This document shows positions 1-4,831 of a stretch of 5,430 nt of DNA, piece after piece. Numbering within the stretch: the stretch's first letter is position 1; every line of letters starts with the position of its first letter. Made by a program: the position numbers and the translations under genes. Location: contig CALKXN010000074.1 of NCBI GenBank assembly GCA_938003555.1, forward strand, positions 1 to 5,430, read 5' to 3'. Under the pieces are notes generated by a model, which had not been told where the DNA came from, searched no databases, and saw only the letters and a program-made list of their open reading frames with translations. The DNA is from an uncultured Robiginitomaculum sp. GTDB taxonomy: Bacteria > Pseudomonadota > Alphaproteobacteria > Caulobacterales > Maricaulaceae.

Positions 1-294
1 AATTTTCGTTTTATCTTTGCCAAGCGCGTCTAGTGCCGCGCCCATTTGCTGCAAACCCATCGGGCACACATCCGGGCAATAGGTGAAACCGAAAAACACC
101 AGATGCGGCATGCCGATAAAGTCTTTCTCCGTGACCGTAACGCCCTCTTGATTGACCAAGGTGAATGGCCCGCCAACATTGGCTTGTCCTGTTGTCGTCA
201 CGGGGCCGCTTTGCGCGACAGGTTTTGGCTCAGCCTTGCACGCCCCTAATAAGAGACCGCTCAGTGCTAATGTGACTATCAAAGCGTTTTTCAT
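1..294 (-). CDS. senC: SCO1/SenC/PrrC-type copper lipoprotein, 3' end outside window
   Basis: Partial gene: 98 codons from an ATG at 294 are visible and the frame is still open at the window edge. The protein starts with a short lipoprotein signal: Lys2, a hydrophobic stretch, then lipobox LLGAC with Cys19 as the lipidated residue. It should therefore be anchored to a membrane and face the periplasm. The SCO family copper site CxxxC is present as TYCPDVCP (Cys73, Cys77), inside the thioredoxin-like fold opening FFGFTYCPDVCP. The third copper ligand, a C-terminal His, would lie off-window. SCO/SenC/PrrC proteins help deliver copper to cytochrome c oxidases and can act as thiol-disulfide reductases. 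The gene is divergent from regB, a linkage known from phototrophic alphaproteobacteria. The Shine-Dalgarno is weak (GGAT about eight bases before ATG). The family call is secure; the choice of the senC symbol over prrC or scoI is convention. Confidence 0.92.
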   Translation of the reverse strand, partial: MKNALIVTLALSGLLLGACKAEPKPVAQSGPVTTTGQANVGGPFTLVNQEGVTVTEKDFIGMPHLVFFGFTYCPDVCPMGLQQMGAALDALGKDKTKI

Positions 295-359
295 AATAAA
301 TCCATATGCGGCGAATTGCGACTTTGCGCAGCCCTTAGCCCGTGGCAAGCTGTGCGTCT

Positions 360-1688
360 ATGAGACCGGATATCGCAGAAGACCTTCCAGAGCTATCACA
401 GCGGCGAGGCCTTGCCCGTATCACGCTGGGGCGTTTACGGCGCAGCACGCTGGTGAATTTGCGTTGGGGCGCAGTCGCCGGCCAAGCGCTGGCGGTATTG
501 ATTGTGGTTTTGGGTCTTAATTTCTCAATGCCTGTTATCCCTGCCGCGTTAATTATCGCGGCTAGCGCTTTGGTCAATCTAGCGGTTGCCATTCTCTTTC
601 CGCTGGATCGCCGCGTTTCGGACGGTGAGGCTCTGGCGCAGCTGGGATTTGATGTTGTGCAACTGGCCGCGTTGCTCTGGCTGACGGGCGGGATAACGAA
701 CCCCTTTGTGCTTTTGTTTATCGCCCCTGTTGTGACCAGCGCCGCGACATTGCGCTTGACTGTGGTGGCCTCGCTCATGAGCTTAACGGCGCTCTTGTCC
801 CTCTTCTTGATGGAATATAGCCAGCCTTTGCCGTGGTTTTCCGGCGAAGAATTTGCGCTGCCCAATATGTATAAATATGGGTTGTGGATCGCCTTGATGA
901 TCGGCATGGGGTTTACCTCGCTTTATGCGTGGCGGGCCTCATCGGAGTCGCAGCGTATGAGTAATGCCTTGGCCGCCACAGAGGCCGTTCTGGCGCATGA
1001 GCAAAAACTCTCCGCGCTGGGTGGCCTCGCGGCGGCGGCGGCGCATGAGCTTGGGACGCCGCTGGCGACCATCCAAGTGACGGCCAAAGAAATGGCTAAT
1101 GAATTACCGGAAGATAGCTTGCTCGGCGAAGATGCACGGCTCGTCGTTCAGCAGGCCAAACGCTGCCGCGATATCCTCCAACAACTTGCGCGGCGCGGCG
1201 ACGAAGGCGACGCCATTCATGACGTTGTTACGCTGGATGGGTTGATCGCTGAGGTCATAGAGCCCTTTATTGGATTTGACGCCCATATTGATGTGCAGCT
1301 TATGGAGTCTGATGAAACGATATCTTTGCGCCGCTCACCGGAAATTATTTATGGCCTGACAAATCTTGTTGAAAATGCTGTCGATTTTGCGCGTAGCACT
1401 GTCACCATTCGCGGGCGATGGGATAATGAATTTGTCCATATAGACGTGCTGGATGATGGCAAAGGCTTCGAGCCCGATGTTCGCTCGCGTTTGGGGGAGC
1501 CTTATGTGACGTCACGCGGCGAAAACCACAACGCTCAAGGCGGCCTGGGCCTGGGCTTCTTTATCGCGAAGACTCTGATAGAGCGCACGGGCGGTACGGT
1601 GAATTTTGGTAATCGCCGCCGTAATCCCGGCGCCTATGTCCGCCTGCGGTGGCCGCGCGCCAGTTTCGAAGCGACGCGAATGCTGTAG
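360..1688 (+). CDS. regB: RegB/PrrB/ActS redox-sensing membrane histidine kinase
   Basis: Sensor kinase of 442 residues from ATG 360. An in-frame GTG at 342 would add six residues, with a TAG just upstream at 336. Neither start has a clear Shine-Dalgarno; I prefer ATG because it leaves more room for the divergent promoters. Numbering is from ATG 360. A basic N-terminus (about 15-35) precedes a region of about six membrane helices (35-190). This region contains the ubiquinone-binding motif GGxxNPF as GGITNPF (110-116). The H-box is the RegB type, LGGLAAAAAHELGTPLA, with His229 as phosphoacceptor. The redox box QAKRCRDIL carries Cys269, 40 residues after the His, as for H225/C265 in Rhodobacter capsulatus. 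The ATPase domain has an N-box (NLVENAVDFA, Asn339), G1 DDGKGF (365-370) and G2 GGLGLGFFIAK (394-404). All catalytic motifs are intact. It should phosphorylate RegA, encoded downstream, under reducing or low-oxygen conditions. The gene pair and motifs make the identification firm. Confidence 0.96.
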   Translation: MRPDIAEDLPELSQRRGLARITLGRLRRSTLVNLRWGAVAGQALAVLIVVLGLNFSMPVIPAALIIAASALVNLAVAILFPLDRRVSDGEALAQLGFDVVQLAALLWLTGGITNPFVLLFIAPVVTSAATLRLTVVASLMSLTALLSLFLMEYSQPLPWFSGEEFALPNMYKYGLWIALMIGMGFTSLYAWRASSESQRMSNALAATEAVLAHEQKLSALGGLAAAAAHELGTPLATIQVTAKEMANELPEDSLLGEDARLVVQQAKRCRDILQQLARRGDEGDAIHDVVTLDGLIAEVIEPFIGFDAHIDVQLMESDETISLRRSPEIIYGLTNLVENAVDFARSTVTIRGRWDNEFVHIDVLDDGKGFEPDVRSRLGEPYVTSRGENHNAQGGLGLGFFIAKTLIERTGGTVNFGNRRRNPGAYVRLRWPRASFEATRML

Positions 1689-1788
1689 AGTCCATGCAAA
1701 TATGCAAGGCAGTTTTGCCTGACTTTGCAATCGAAAGCCGCTATATAGACGTAGTCATTATATAAAACATGACTTCACATGTAGAGTA

Positions 1789-1802
1789 GCGCCAACAGGC
1801 GC
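1789..1802 (+). promoter_or_regulatory. Small hairpin in the regA leader
   Basis: Perfect inverted repeat GCGCC-AACA-GGCGC (5-bp all-G/C stem, 4-base loop) that ends nine bases before the regA Shine-Dalgarno. It could stabilise or modulate the regA leader RNA. With such a short stem, chance is also a fair explanation. Confidence 0.3.
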
Positions 1803-1810
1803 GTCATACA

Positions 1811-1816
1811 GGAGAC
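1811..1816 (+). promoter_or_regulatory. Shine-Dalgarno of regA
   Basis: GGAGAC, four bases before ATG 1821, preceded by A (AGGAGAC). This strong site fixes the regA start and shows that regA is translated independently of regB, which ends 132 bases upstream. Confidence 0.75.
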
Positions 1817-1820
1817 GACA

Positions 1821-2369
1821 ATGTCTACACAATACGACCTTCCCCCCGATGCCACGATGATGATTCTGGACGATGATGGCCCGTTTCGCACGCGTATGGG
1901 CCGCGCCTTAGAACAGCGCGGATTTACCGTCAGCACGATAGAAACCGTGCTTGAGGCCAAAGCCATGGCGCGCGCCAACCCGCCTGCCTTTGCGGTTTTG
2001 GATATGCGCCTCGAAGACGGAAACGGCCTTGATGTTGTTCAAGAGCTTCACCGCGCCCGTCCCGATTGTAAAATCGTGATGCTGACGGGTTATGGCAATC
2101 TGGCCACTGCCGTTGCCGCGATTAAAGCCGGAGCTGTTGATTATCTAGCCAAGCCAGCCGACGCCGATGATGTCTGTAAAGCGCTGCTCGCGCAGCCGGG
2201 CGATAGCCCCGCCCCGCCGGAAAATCCGATGAGTGCGGATCGCGTACGCTGGGAACATATTCAGCGCGTTTATGAACTTTGCGGGAAAAATGTATCCGAG
2301 ACGGCGCGGCGATTGAATATGCACCGCAGGACATTACAGCGTATATTGGCAAAGCGCGCCCCGCGTTAA
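1821..2369 (+). CDS. regA: RegA/PrrA/ActR redox response regulator
   Basis: Response regulator of 182 residues, the usual RegA length. The receiver domain (about 10-120) has the acidic pocket LDDD (Asp17-Asp19), phosphoacceptor Asp61 (VLDMRLEDG), switch Thr89 (MLTGYGNLATA) and Lys111 (YLAKPAD). A proline-rich hinge (PGDSPAPPENPMS, about 126-138) leads to the short Fis-type helix-turn-helix. The helix-turn-helix is the hallmark RegA block: ADRVRWEHIQRVYELC, then NVSETARRLNMHRRTLQRIL, ending in AKRAPR. That C-terminus is nearly invariant in RegA proteins. Phosphorylated by RegB, RegA regulates respiration, carbon and nitrogen fixation or photosynthesis genes, depending on species. It lies downstream of regB on the same strand with a 132-base gap holding AT-rich sequence, so a separate promoter is possible. 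There is no hvrA homologue next to it; the next gene is a convergent sirtuin. Confidence 0.97.
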   Translation: MSTQYDLPPDATMMILDDDGPFRTRMGRALEQRGFTVSTIETVLEAKAMARANPPAFAVLDMRLEDGNGLDVVQELHRARPDCKIVMLTGYGNLATAVAAIKAGAVDYLAKPADADDVCKALLAQPGDSPAPPENPMSADRVRWEHIQRVYELCGKNVSETARRLNMHRRTLQRILAKRAPR

Positions 2370-2443
2370 TATTACCCTCGCCCTGTAACGCCTCGTCCTT
2401 CACGTCTCGGGCCGCGTCGGCCTTCGAAGGAGGGGGCGGGACT

Positions 2444-3151
2444 TTAAGCCAATATCTCTTCAACCCAAGCCGGAACAATGCTTCCGGCTTTTCCTAATCG
2501 CGTTTCATCAAAATGATAGCTGCCTTGTGAAGGCTCAAGGTTCAGCTCTAGCGTTTTCGCCCCGTAATGACTGGCGATTTGAACAAATCCTGCGGCGGGG
2601 TAAACCGCCCCGCTTGTGCCGATTGAGACGAACAGATCACATGTTTTGATCGCGCGTTCTATCGCGTCCATATGGTAGGGAATTTCGCCAAACCACACAA
2701 TGTCGGGCCGCGTCGTTCCAATAGTTTTGCAAGCCGGGCAGGTGGTCTCGACGGATATATCGTCATCACAATCCATATGATGATCACAAGCCGTACAGAA
2801 AACGCGCTTTAATTCACCGTGCATGTGCACAACATTTTGCGCGCCGCCGCGCGCGTGCAAATCATCGACATTTTGAGTCACAATCATAACGTCGCCGCCG
2901 CGCGCAATCATCTCGCTTTGCAATGTCGCTAATGCGATATGAGCCGCATTGGGTTTTACGTCTTTTAGGGCCGCGCGGCGTAGATTATAGAACCGCTGTA
3001 CTAAGGCCGGATCAGCCGCGTAACCTTCGGGGGTCGCGACTTGTTCCACGGGATGATCTTCCCAGAGCCCGCCCGCATCGCGAAAGGTTTTAATCCCGCT
3101 CTCCGCGCTAATCCCCGCGCCTGTTAAAATGATGATGTTCTTTGTTGTCAT
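2444..3151 (-). CDS. cobB: NAD-dependent protein deacylase, class III sirtuin (CobB/SIRT5-like)
   Basis: Complete Sir2-family enzyme of 235 residues; compact, as in class III bacterial sirtuins. In order: the NAD-binding motif GAGISAESGIKTFR (11-24); TQNVDDLHARGG (92-103) with Asn94 and Asp96; HMHGEL with catalytic His111; a zinc site of two CxxC pairs (Cys119/Cys122 and Cys138/Cys141); then PDIVWFGE (149-156) and the NAD-site IGTSG (177-181). Tyr55 and Arg58 in RFYNLRR correspond to the Tyr-x-x-Arg pair that in SIRT5 binds the acid group of succinyl- or malonyl-lysine. Desuccinylase or demalonylase activity is therefore likely alongside deacetylation. The protein is cytosolic and consumes NAD+, releasing nicotinamide. 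It is convergent with regA (74-base gap) and divergent from the small membrane protein gene. No clear Shine-Dalgarno precedes the ATG. A TATAGT about seven bases upstream would fit a leaderless or near-leaderless mRNA, which is only a guess. Confidence 0.95.
   Translation of the reverse strand: MTTKNIIILTGAGISAESGIKTFRDAGGLWEDHPVEQVATPEGYAADPALVQRFYNLRRAALKDVKPNAAHIALATLQSEMIARGGDVMIVTQNVDDLHARGGAQNVVHMHGELKRVFCTACDHHMDCDDDISVETTCPACKTIGTTRPDIVWFGEIPYHMDAIERAIKTCDLFVSIGTSGAVYPAAGFVQIASHYGAKTLELNLEPSQGSYHFDETRLGKAGSIVPAWVEEILA
2467..2492 (+). terminator. Candidate rho-independent terminator for regA, inside the sirtuin 3' end
   Basis: AAGCCGGAA-CAATGC-TTCCGGCTT forms a perfect 9-bp stem with a 6-base loop, and the 3' arm runs into TTTT before CC. 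On the plus strand it sits about 98 bases after the regA stop and has the form of an intrinsic terminator, though the T tract is short. It overlaps codons for the sirtuin segment GKAGSIVPAW on the other strand. The hairpin could arise partly from codon choice, but perfect pairing plus the T run argues for function. Confidence 0.6.
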
Positions 3152-3199
3152 AATATGACTATACTGATTTCTAGCACTTTCAGAAGGTCGTAGCGTTAA

Positions 3200-3451
3200 A
3201 TGAAATATATTGAGGCTTTTTTTAATCTTATTTTTGGCACAATTTCAGTCCTTATCGGCGCTGTGATTGGTTTAGTTGTGGCCATATTGCTTCTAAGTCA
3301 CTTTAGGGATGGTATAGATATTTCGCCAGAAGAATTTGAGGGTGTTGCCCTAATAGCTGGTATTTTGATTGGGGCCGTTTTGGGATATGTTTTTCGTCGC
3401 TTTACGGTCTGGATGATAGATGCATTTTCAGGCGGGAGCATTGGTGATTAA
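3200..3451 (+). CDS. Small two-helix inner-membrane protein of unknown function
   Basis: I do not recognise a family for this 83-residue protein. It has two strongly hydrophobic segments, about 9-33 (FNLIFGTISVLIGAVIGLVV and on) and 49-65 (VALIAGILIGAVLGYVF). They are joined by a short acidic loop (RDGIDISPEEFEG), and the second is followed by a basic RRF. Glycines are regularly spaced in both helices, which suggests tight helix packing. Plus-strand initiation is supported by GAAGGT about 12 bases before the ATG. Its TAA directly abuts the ATG of the phosphatase gene (TAAATG), so the two are probably co-transcribed and translationally coupled. That makes it a real gene rather than chance, despite its size and lower G+C (about 42% in one counted line). 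A functional link to the phosphatase is only inferred from position. Confidence 0.7.
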   Translation: MKYIEAFFNLIFGTISVLIGAVIGLVVAILLLSHFRDGIDISPEEFEGVALIAGILIGAVLGYVFRRFTVWMIDAFSGGSIGD

Positions 3452-3913
3452 ATGACAGCTATTCTCTTCGTGTGCCTTGGTAATATCTGCCGCAGCCCGA
3501 CCGCCGAAGCGGTCTTTCGCGCCCGCGCGGCAGGTGCAGGTTTGGACATTGAAATCGACAGCGCCGGCACGGGGGCGTGGCACACCGGACAGTCCCCCGA
3601 CAGCCGCGCCATGGAAGCAGGGCAGATGCGCGGCTATGATTTTACAAGCCAAAGCGCCCGCGCCGTGGAAAGCCTCGATTTTGCGCGCTTCACCCATATC
3701 TTTGCTATGGACGCCGAAAACCTCGCCCATCTAGAATCGATGAAGCCCAAAGGATATTCTGGACATCTTGGTCTGTTTACTGATTTCGGGAGGGCGCAGG
3801 ATAAAGGCCAAGACGTTCCCGATCCTTATTATGGCGGCCCGCATGGTTTCGAAATCGTCCTCGATATGATCGAGCGCGCCAGCGACGGATTGATTGCCGC
3901 GCTTAAGGCTTAA
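3452..3913 (+). CDS. Low-molecular-weight protein tyrosine phosphatase
   Basis: Complete LMW-PTP of 153 residues, the normal family length. The N-terminal P-loop is CLGNICRSP, i.e. C-x5-R-S with nucleophile Cys8, Arg14 and Ser15, plus the second family cysteine Cys13. SAGTGAWHTGQSPDSRA (37-53) is the typical next block. The general acid is Asp124 in the D-loop VPDPYYGG, with the tandem tyrosines Tyr126/Tyr127 that are phosphorylated in some homologues. All catalytic residues are present. It is a cytosolic enzyme that hydrolyses phosphotyrosine or small aryl phosphates; the bacterial substrate cannot be predicted. With no tyrosine kinase or exopolysaccharide genes in view, a Wzb-like role is unsupported. 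It begins immediately after the stop of the small membrane protein gene. Its own stop overlaps by four bases the stop of the convergent lipoprotein gene (shared TTAA), leaving no intergenic terminator between them. Confidence 0.94.
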   Translation: MTAILFVCLGNICRSPTAEAVFRARAAGAGLDIEIDSAGTGAWHTGQSPDSRAMEAGQMRGYDFTSQSARAVESLDFARFTHIFAMDAENLAHLESMKPKGYSGHLGLFTDFGRAQDKGQDVPDPYYGGPHGFEIVLDMIERASDGLIAALKA

Positions 3914-4635
3914 TCGCCGAAATTTTCAGTTTTGTGCCAAAATCTGCAGGTTCTAAAAAAGTAATTTTTAAACTGCGCGTCTTTATTACCAAACTCTTTC
4001 TTCCCGATACTGCGCTCCTTGAATATGGGGCTTGAGTGTTCTTCAAACTCGCAAATTGGGCCTGGTGTGGCGATGCATTCAAATTCTTTAGGCCTAGAGT
4101 TTTCTTCGCACTCAGTTAAAATTGATGAACCGAGGCTTGAAGTGTCTCCACATTTTTCTGAGAATGCATCTCTGGTTGCGCATGTGCATTGCAACGAGTA
4201 ATTAAACGGTCTGGCGCACCCAATGCGCATAAAATCATATGCTGAAATACGTTCAGCTTTGCGAACGGTGTCATGGGCGACACTTAGTGAGTCATCTTTT
4301 ATTTTTTTTGTTGTCAAAAAGTCATCTAATGATGTTCGATTTTGATAACGCTTAAATTTTCGATGATAGCGGCGTTGGGCATCATGTAATATGTAAAATG
4401 CGGCCCTAACCTCCGCGTCCTGCGCAGGATCATAAACCTCTCTCGCCCCCCAAGGCGTCTCAATCGTTTTCGTAGGTTTTCCGACTGCCGAAAAATCCTC
4501 GGCAGCGGGGAGGGTGACGGTTTTGATGGGTTTGGTGTTTGCGCCCTGTGATCTTTGCGTAGGCGCGGCGCAGGATATGGCGAGGGCGGAAACTCCTGCT
4601 AGCGCGAGGTACATAAATATGGTTTTAAATGTCAC
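3910..4635 (-). CDS. Cys-rich lipoprotein of unknown family, paralog of the 4832-5413 protein
   Basis: No family recognised. I place the start at GTG 4635, giving 241 residues. It has AAGGA six bases upstream, and the next residues (TFKTIFMYLALAGVSALAIS) form a signal peptide ending at lipobox-like AISC, Cys22. A TTG at 4698 would put a non-signal sequence in front. The mature part has IETPWGAREVYD (58-69), a basic, probably helical stretch (about 76-100, QRRYHRKFKRY), then a Cys-rich module with eight Cys: 140, 150, 152, 162, 176, 187, 195 and 230. Key motifs are DFMRIGC (134-140), CG-x5-GSS-x2-TECE (162-177) and CRFW (230-233). The even number of Cys and a predicted exported location suggest disulfides. 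The start overlaps the preceding small ORF by GTGA. The C-terminal half is AT-rich (38-40% G+C in counted lines) compared with 53-58% for the N-terminal part. The lipobox is imperfect (Ala at -3, Ile at -2). Confidence 0.78.
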   Translation of the reverse strand: MTFKTIFMYLALAGVSALAISCAAPTQRSQGANTKPIKTVTLPAAEDFSAVGKPTKTIETPWGAREVYDPAQDAEVRAAFYILHDAQRRYHRKFKRYQNRTSLDDFLTTKKIKDDSLSVAHDTVRKAERISAYDFMRIGCARPFNYSLQCTCATRDAFSEKCGDTSSLGSSILTECEENSRPKEFECIATPGPICEFEEHSSPIFKERSIGKKEFGNKDAQFKNYFFRTCRFWHKTENFGD

Positions 4636-4808
4636 AACACATCCTTGCCGCGTTCCACTGTGAAAAGGTGGGGCGCCGTTAGAAACAGTCCGCCGCAAAT
4701 TAAAACCCCGGAACCTGTTCCAAACCCTCCATTGGGAATAAACACGTCCAAATCTGCGACAGTATTAGCCGAAAAAATTGTTGAGTTTGTGACGCGTGGT
4801 ACAGGCAT
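4632..4808 (-). CDS. 58-residue small protein, translationally coupled to the lipoprotein gene
   Basis: A short ORF easily missed by length filters. The minus strand reads ATG at 4808 to TGA at 4634-4632. The product starts MPVPRVTNSTIFSANTVADL and ends HLFTVERGKDVL. Initiation is well supported: GGAG seven bases before ATG, and an in-frame TAA two codons upstream that rules out a longer form. Its TGA overlaps the GTG start of the next gene as GTGA, the classic coupling arrangement, and it begins 23 bases after the stop of the upstream paralog. The protein has a glycine-rich core (GGFGTGSG, 27-34), then a hydrophobic segment VLICGGLFLTAPHLF (35-49) and a charged tail. There is no signal peptide at the N-terminus. 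The hydrophobic segment could be a membrane helix. GTGSGVLI plus LTAPH also resembles the start of a trypsin-like fold, but far too little is present for a protease. Function unknown. Confidence 0.6.
   Translation of the reverse strand: MPVPRVTNSTIFSANTVADLDVFIPNGGFGTGSGVLICGGLFLTAPHLFTVERGKDVL
4642..4646 (-). promoter_or_regulatory. Shine-Dalgarno deciding the GTG start of the Cys-rich lipoprotein
   Basis: On the minus strand AAGGA stands six bases before GTG 4635. It lies within the last codons of the upstream small ORF and is the main argument for choosing GTG over the earlier in-frame TTG. Confidence 0.7.
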
Positions 4809-4815
4809 GATTTAT

Positions 4816-4819
4816 CTCC
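4816..4819 (-). promoter_or_regulatory. Shine-Dalgarno of the 58-residue small ORF
   Basis: TTGGAGAT on the minus strand, with GGAG seven bases before ATG 4808. It is one of the best ribosome-binding sites in the window and a main reason to accept the small ORF as translated. Confidence 0.65.
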
Positions 4820-4831
4820 AAGGTTAAATAA

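Noticed and set aside
152..520. Plus-strand ORF of 122 codons across the senC start and regB start
   Set aside because: It is antisense to the senC signal peptide and overlaps regB in another frame; both of those genes have clear family motifs.
335..907. Long minus-strand ORF (190 codons) inside regB
   Set aside because: Low-complexity Ala/Thr/Arg-rich shadow of a GC-rich gene, opposite to a kinase with intact motifs.
1707..1720. Hairpin AGGCA-GTTT-TGCCT after regB as a terminator
   Set aside because: The stem is only 5 bp and no T tract follows (GACTTTGC); too weak to call, so it is mentioned only as part of the gap structure.
2410..2430. Hairpin GGCCG-CGT-CGGCC and palindrome CCTTCGAAGG between regA and the sirtuin
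   Set aside because: Short GC-rich inverted repeats without a T run on either strand; could be a sirtuin terminator part but not supportable.
2122..2478. Minus-strand ORF of 118 codons opposite the regA end and the convergent gap
   Set aside because: It covers the conserved RegA helix-turn-helix on the other strand and shows no motif of its own.
4330..4410. Helical stretch plus SLDDF in the lipoprotein resembling the pilin pattern Y-x-x-x-x-x-Y...SLDDL
   Set aside because: There is no prepilin cleavage site; the N-terminus is a lipoprotein-type signal.
4688..4693. Gly-Gly in the small ORF as a double-glycine bacteriocin leader
   Set aside because: The preceding residues lack the usual leader pattern of spaced hydrophobics with Glu, and no transporter or immunity gene is in view.
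4636..4698. TTG start at 4698 for the lipoprotein
   Set aside because: It would place 21 residues of non-signal sequence before the hydrophobic segment; GTG 4635 has a better Shine-Dalgarno and the GTGA overlap.
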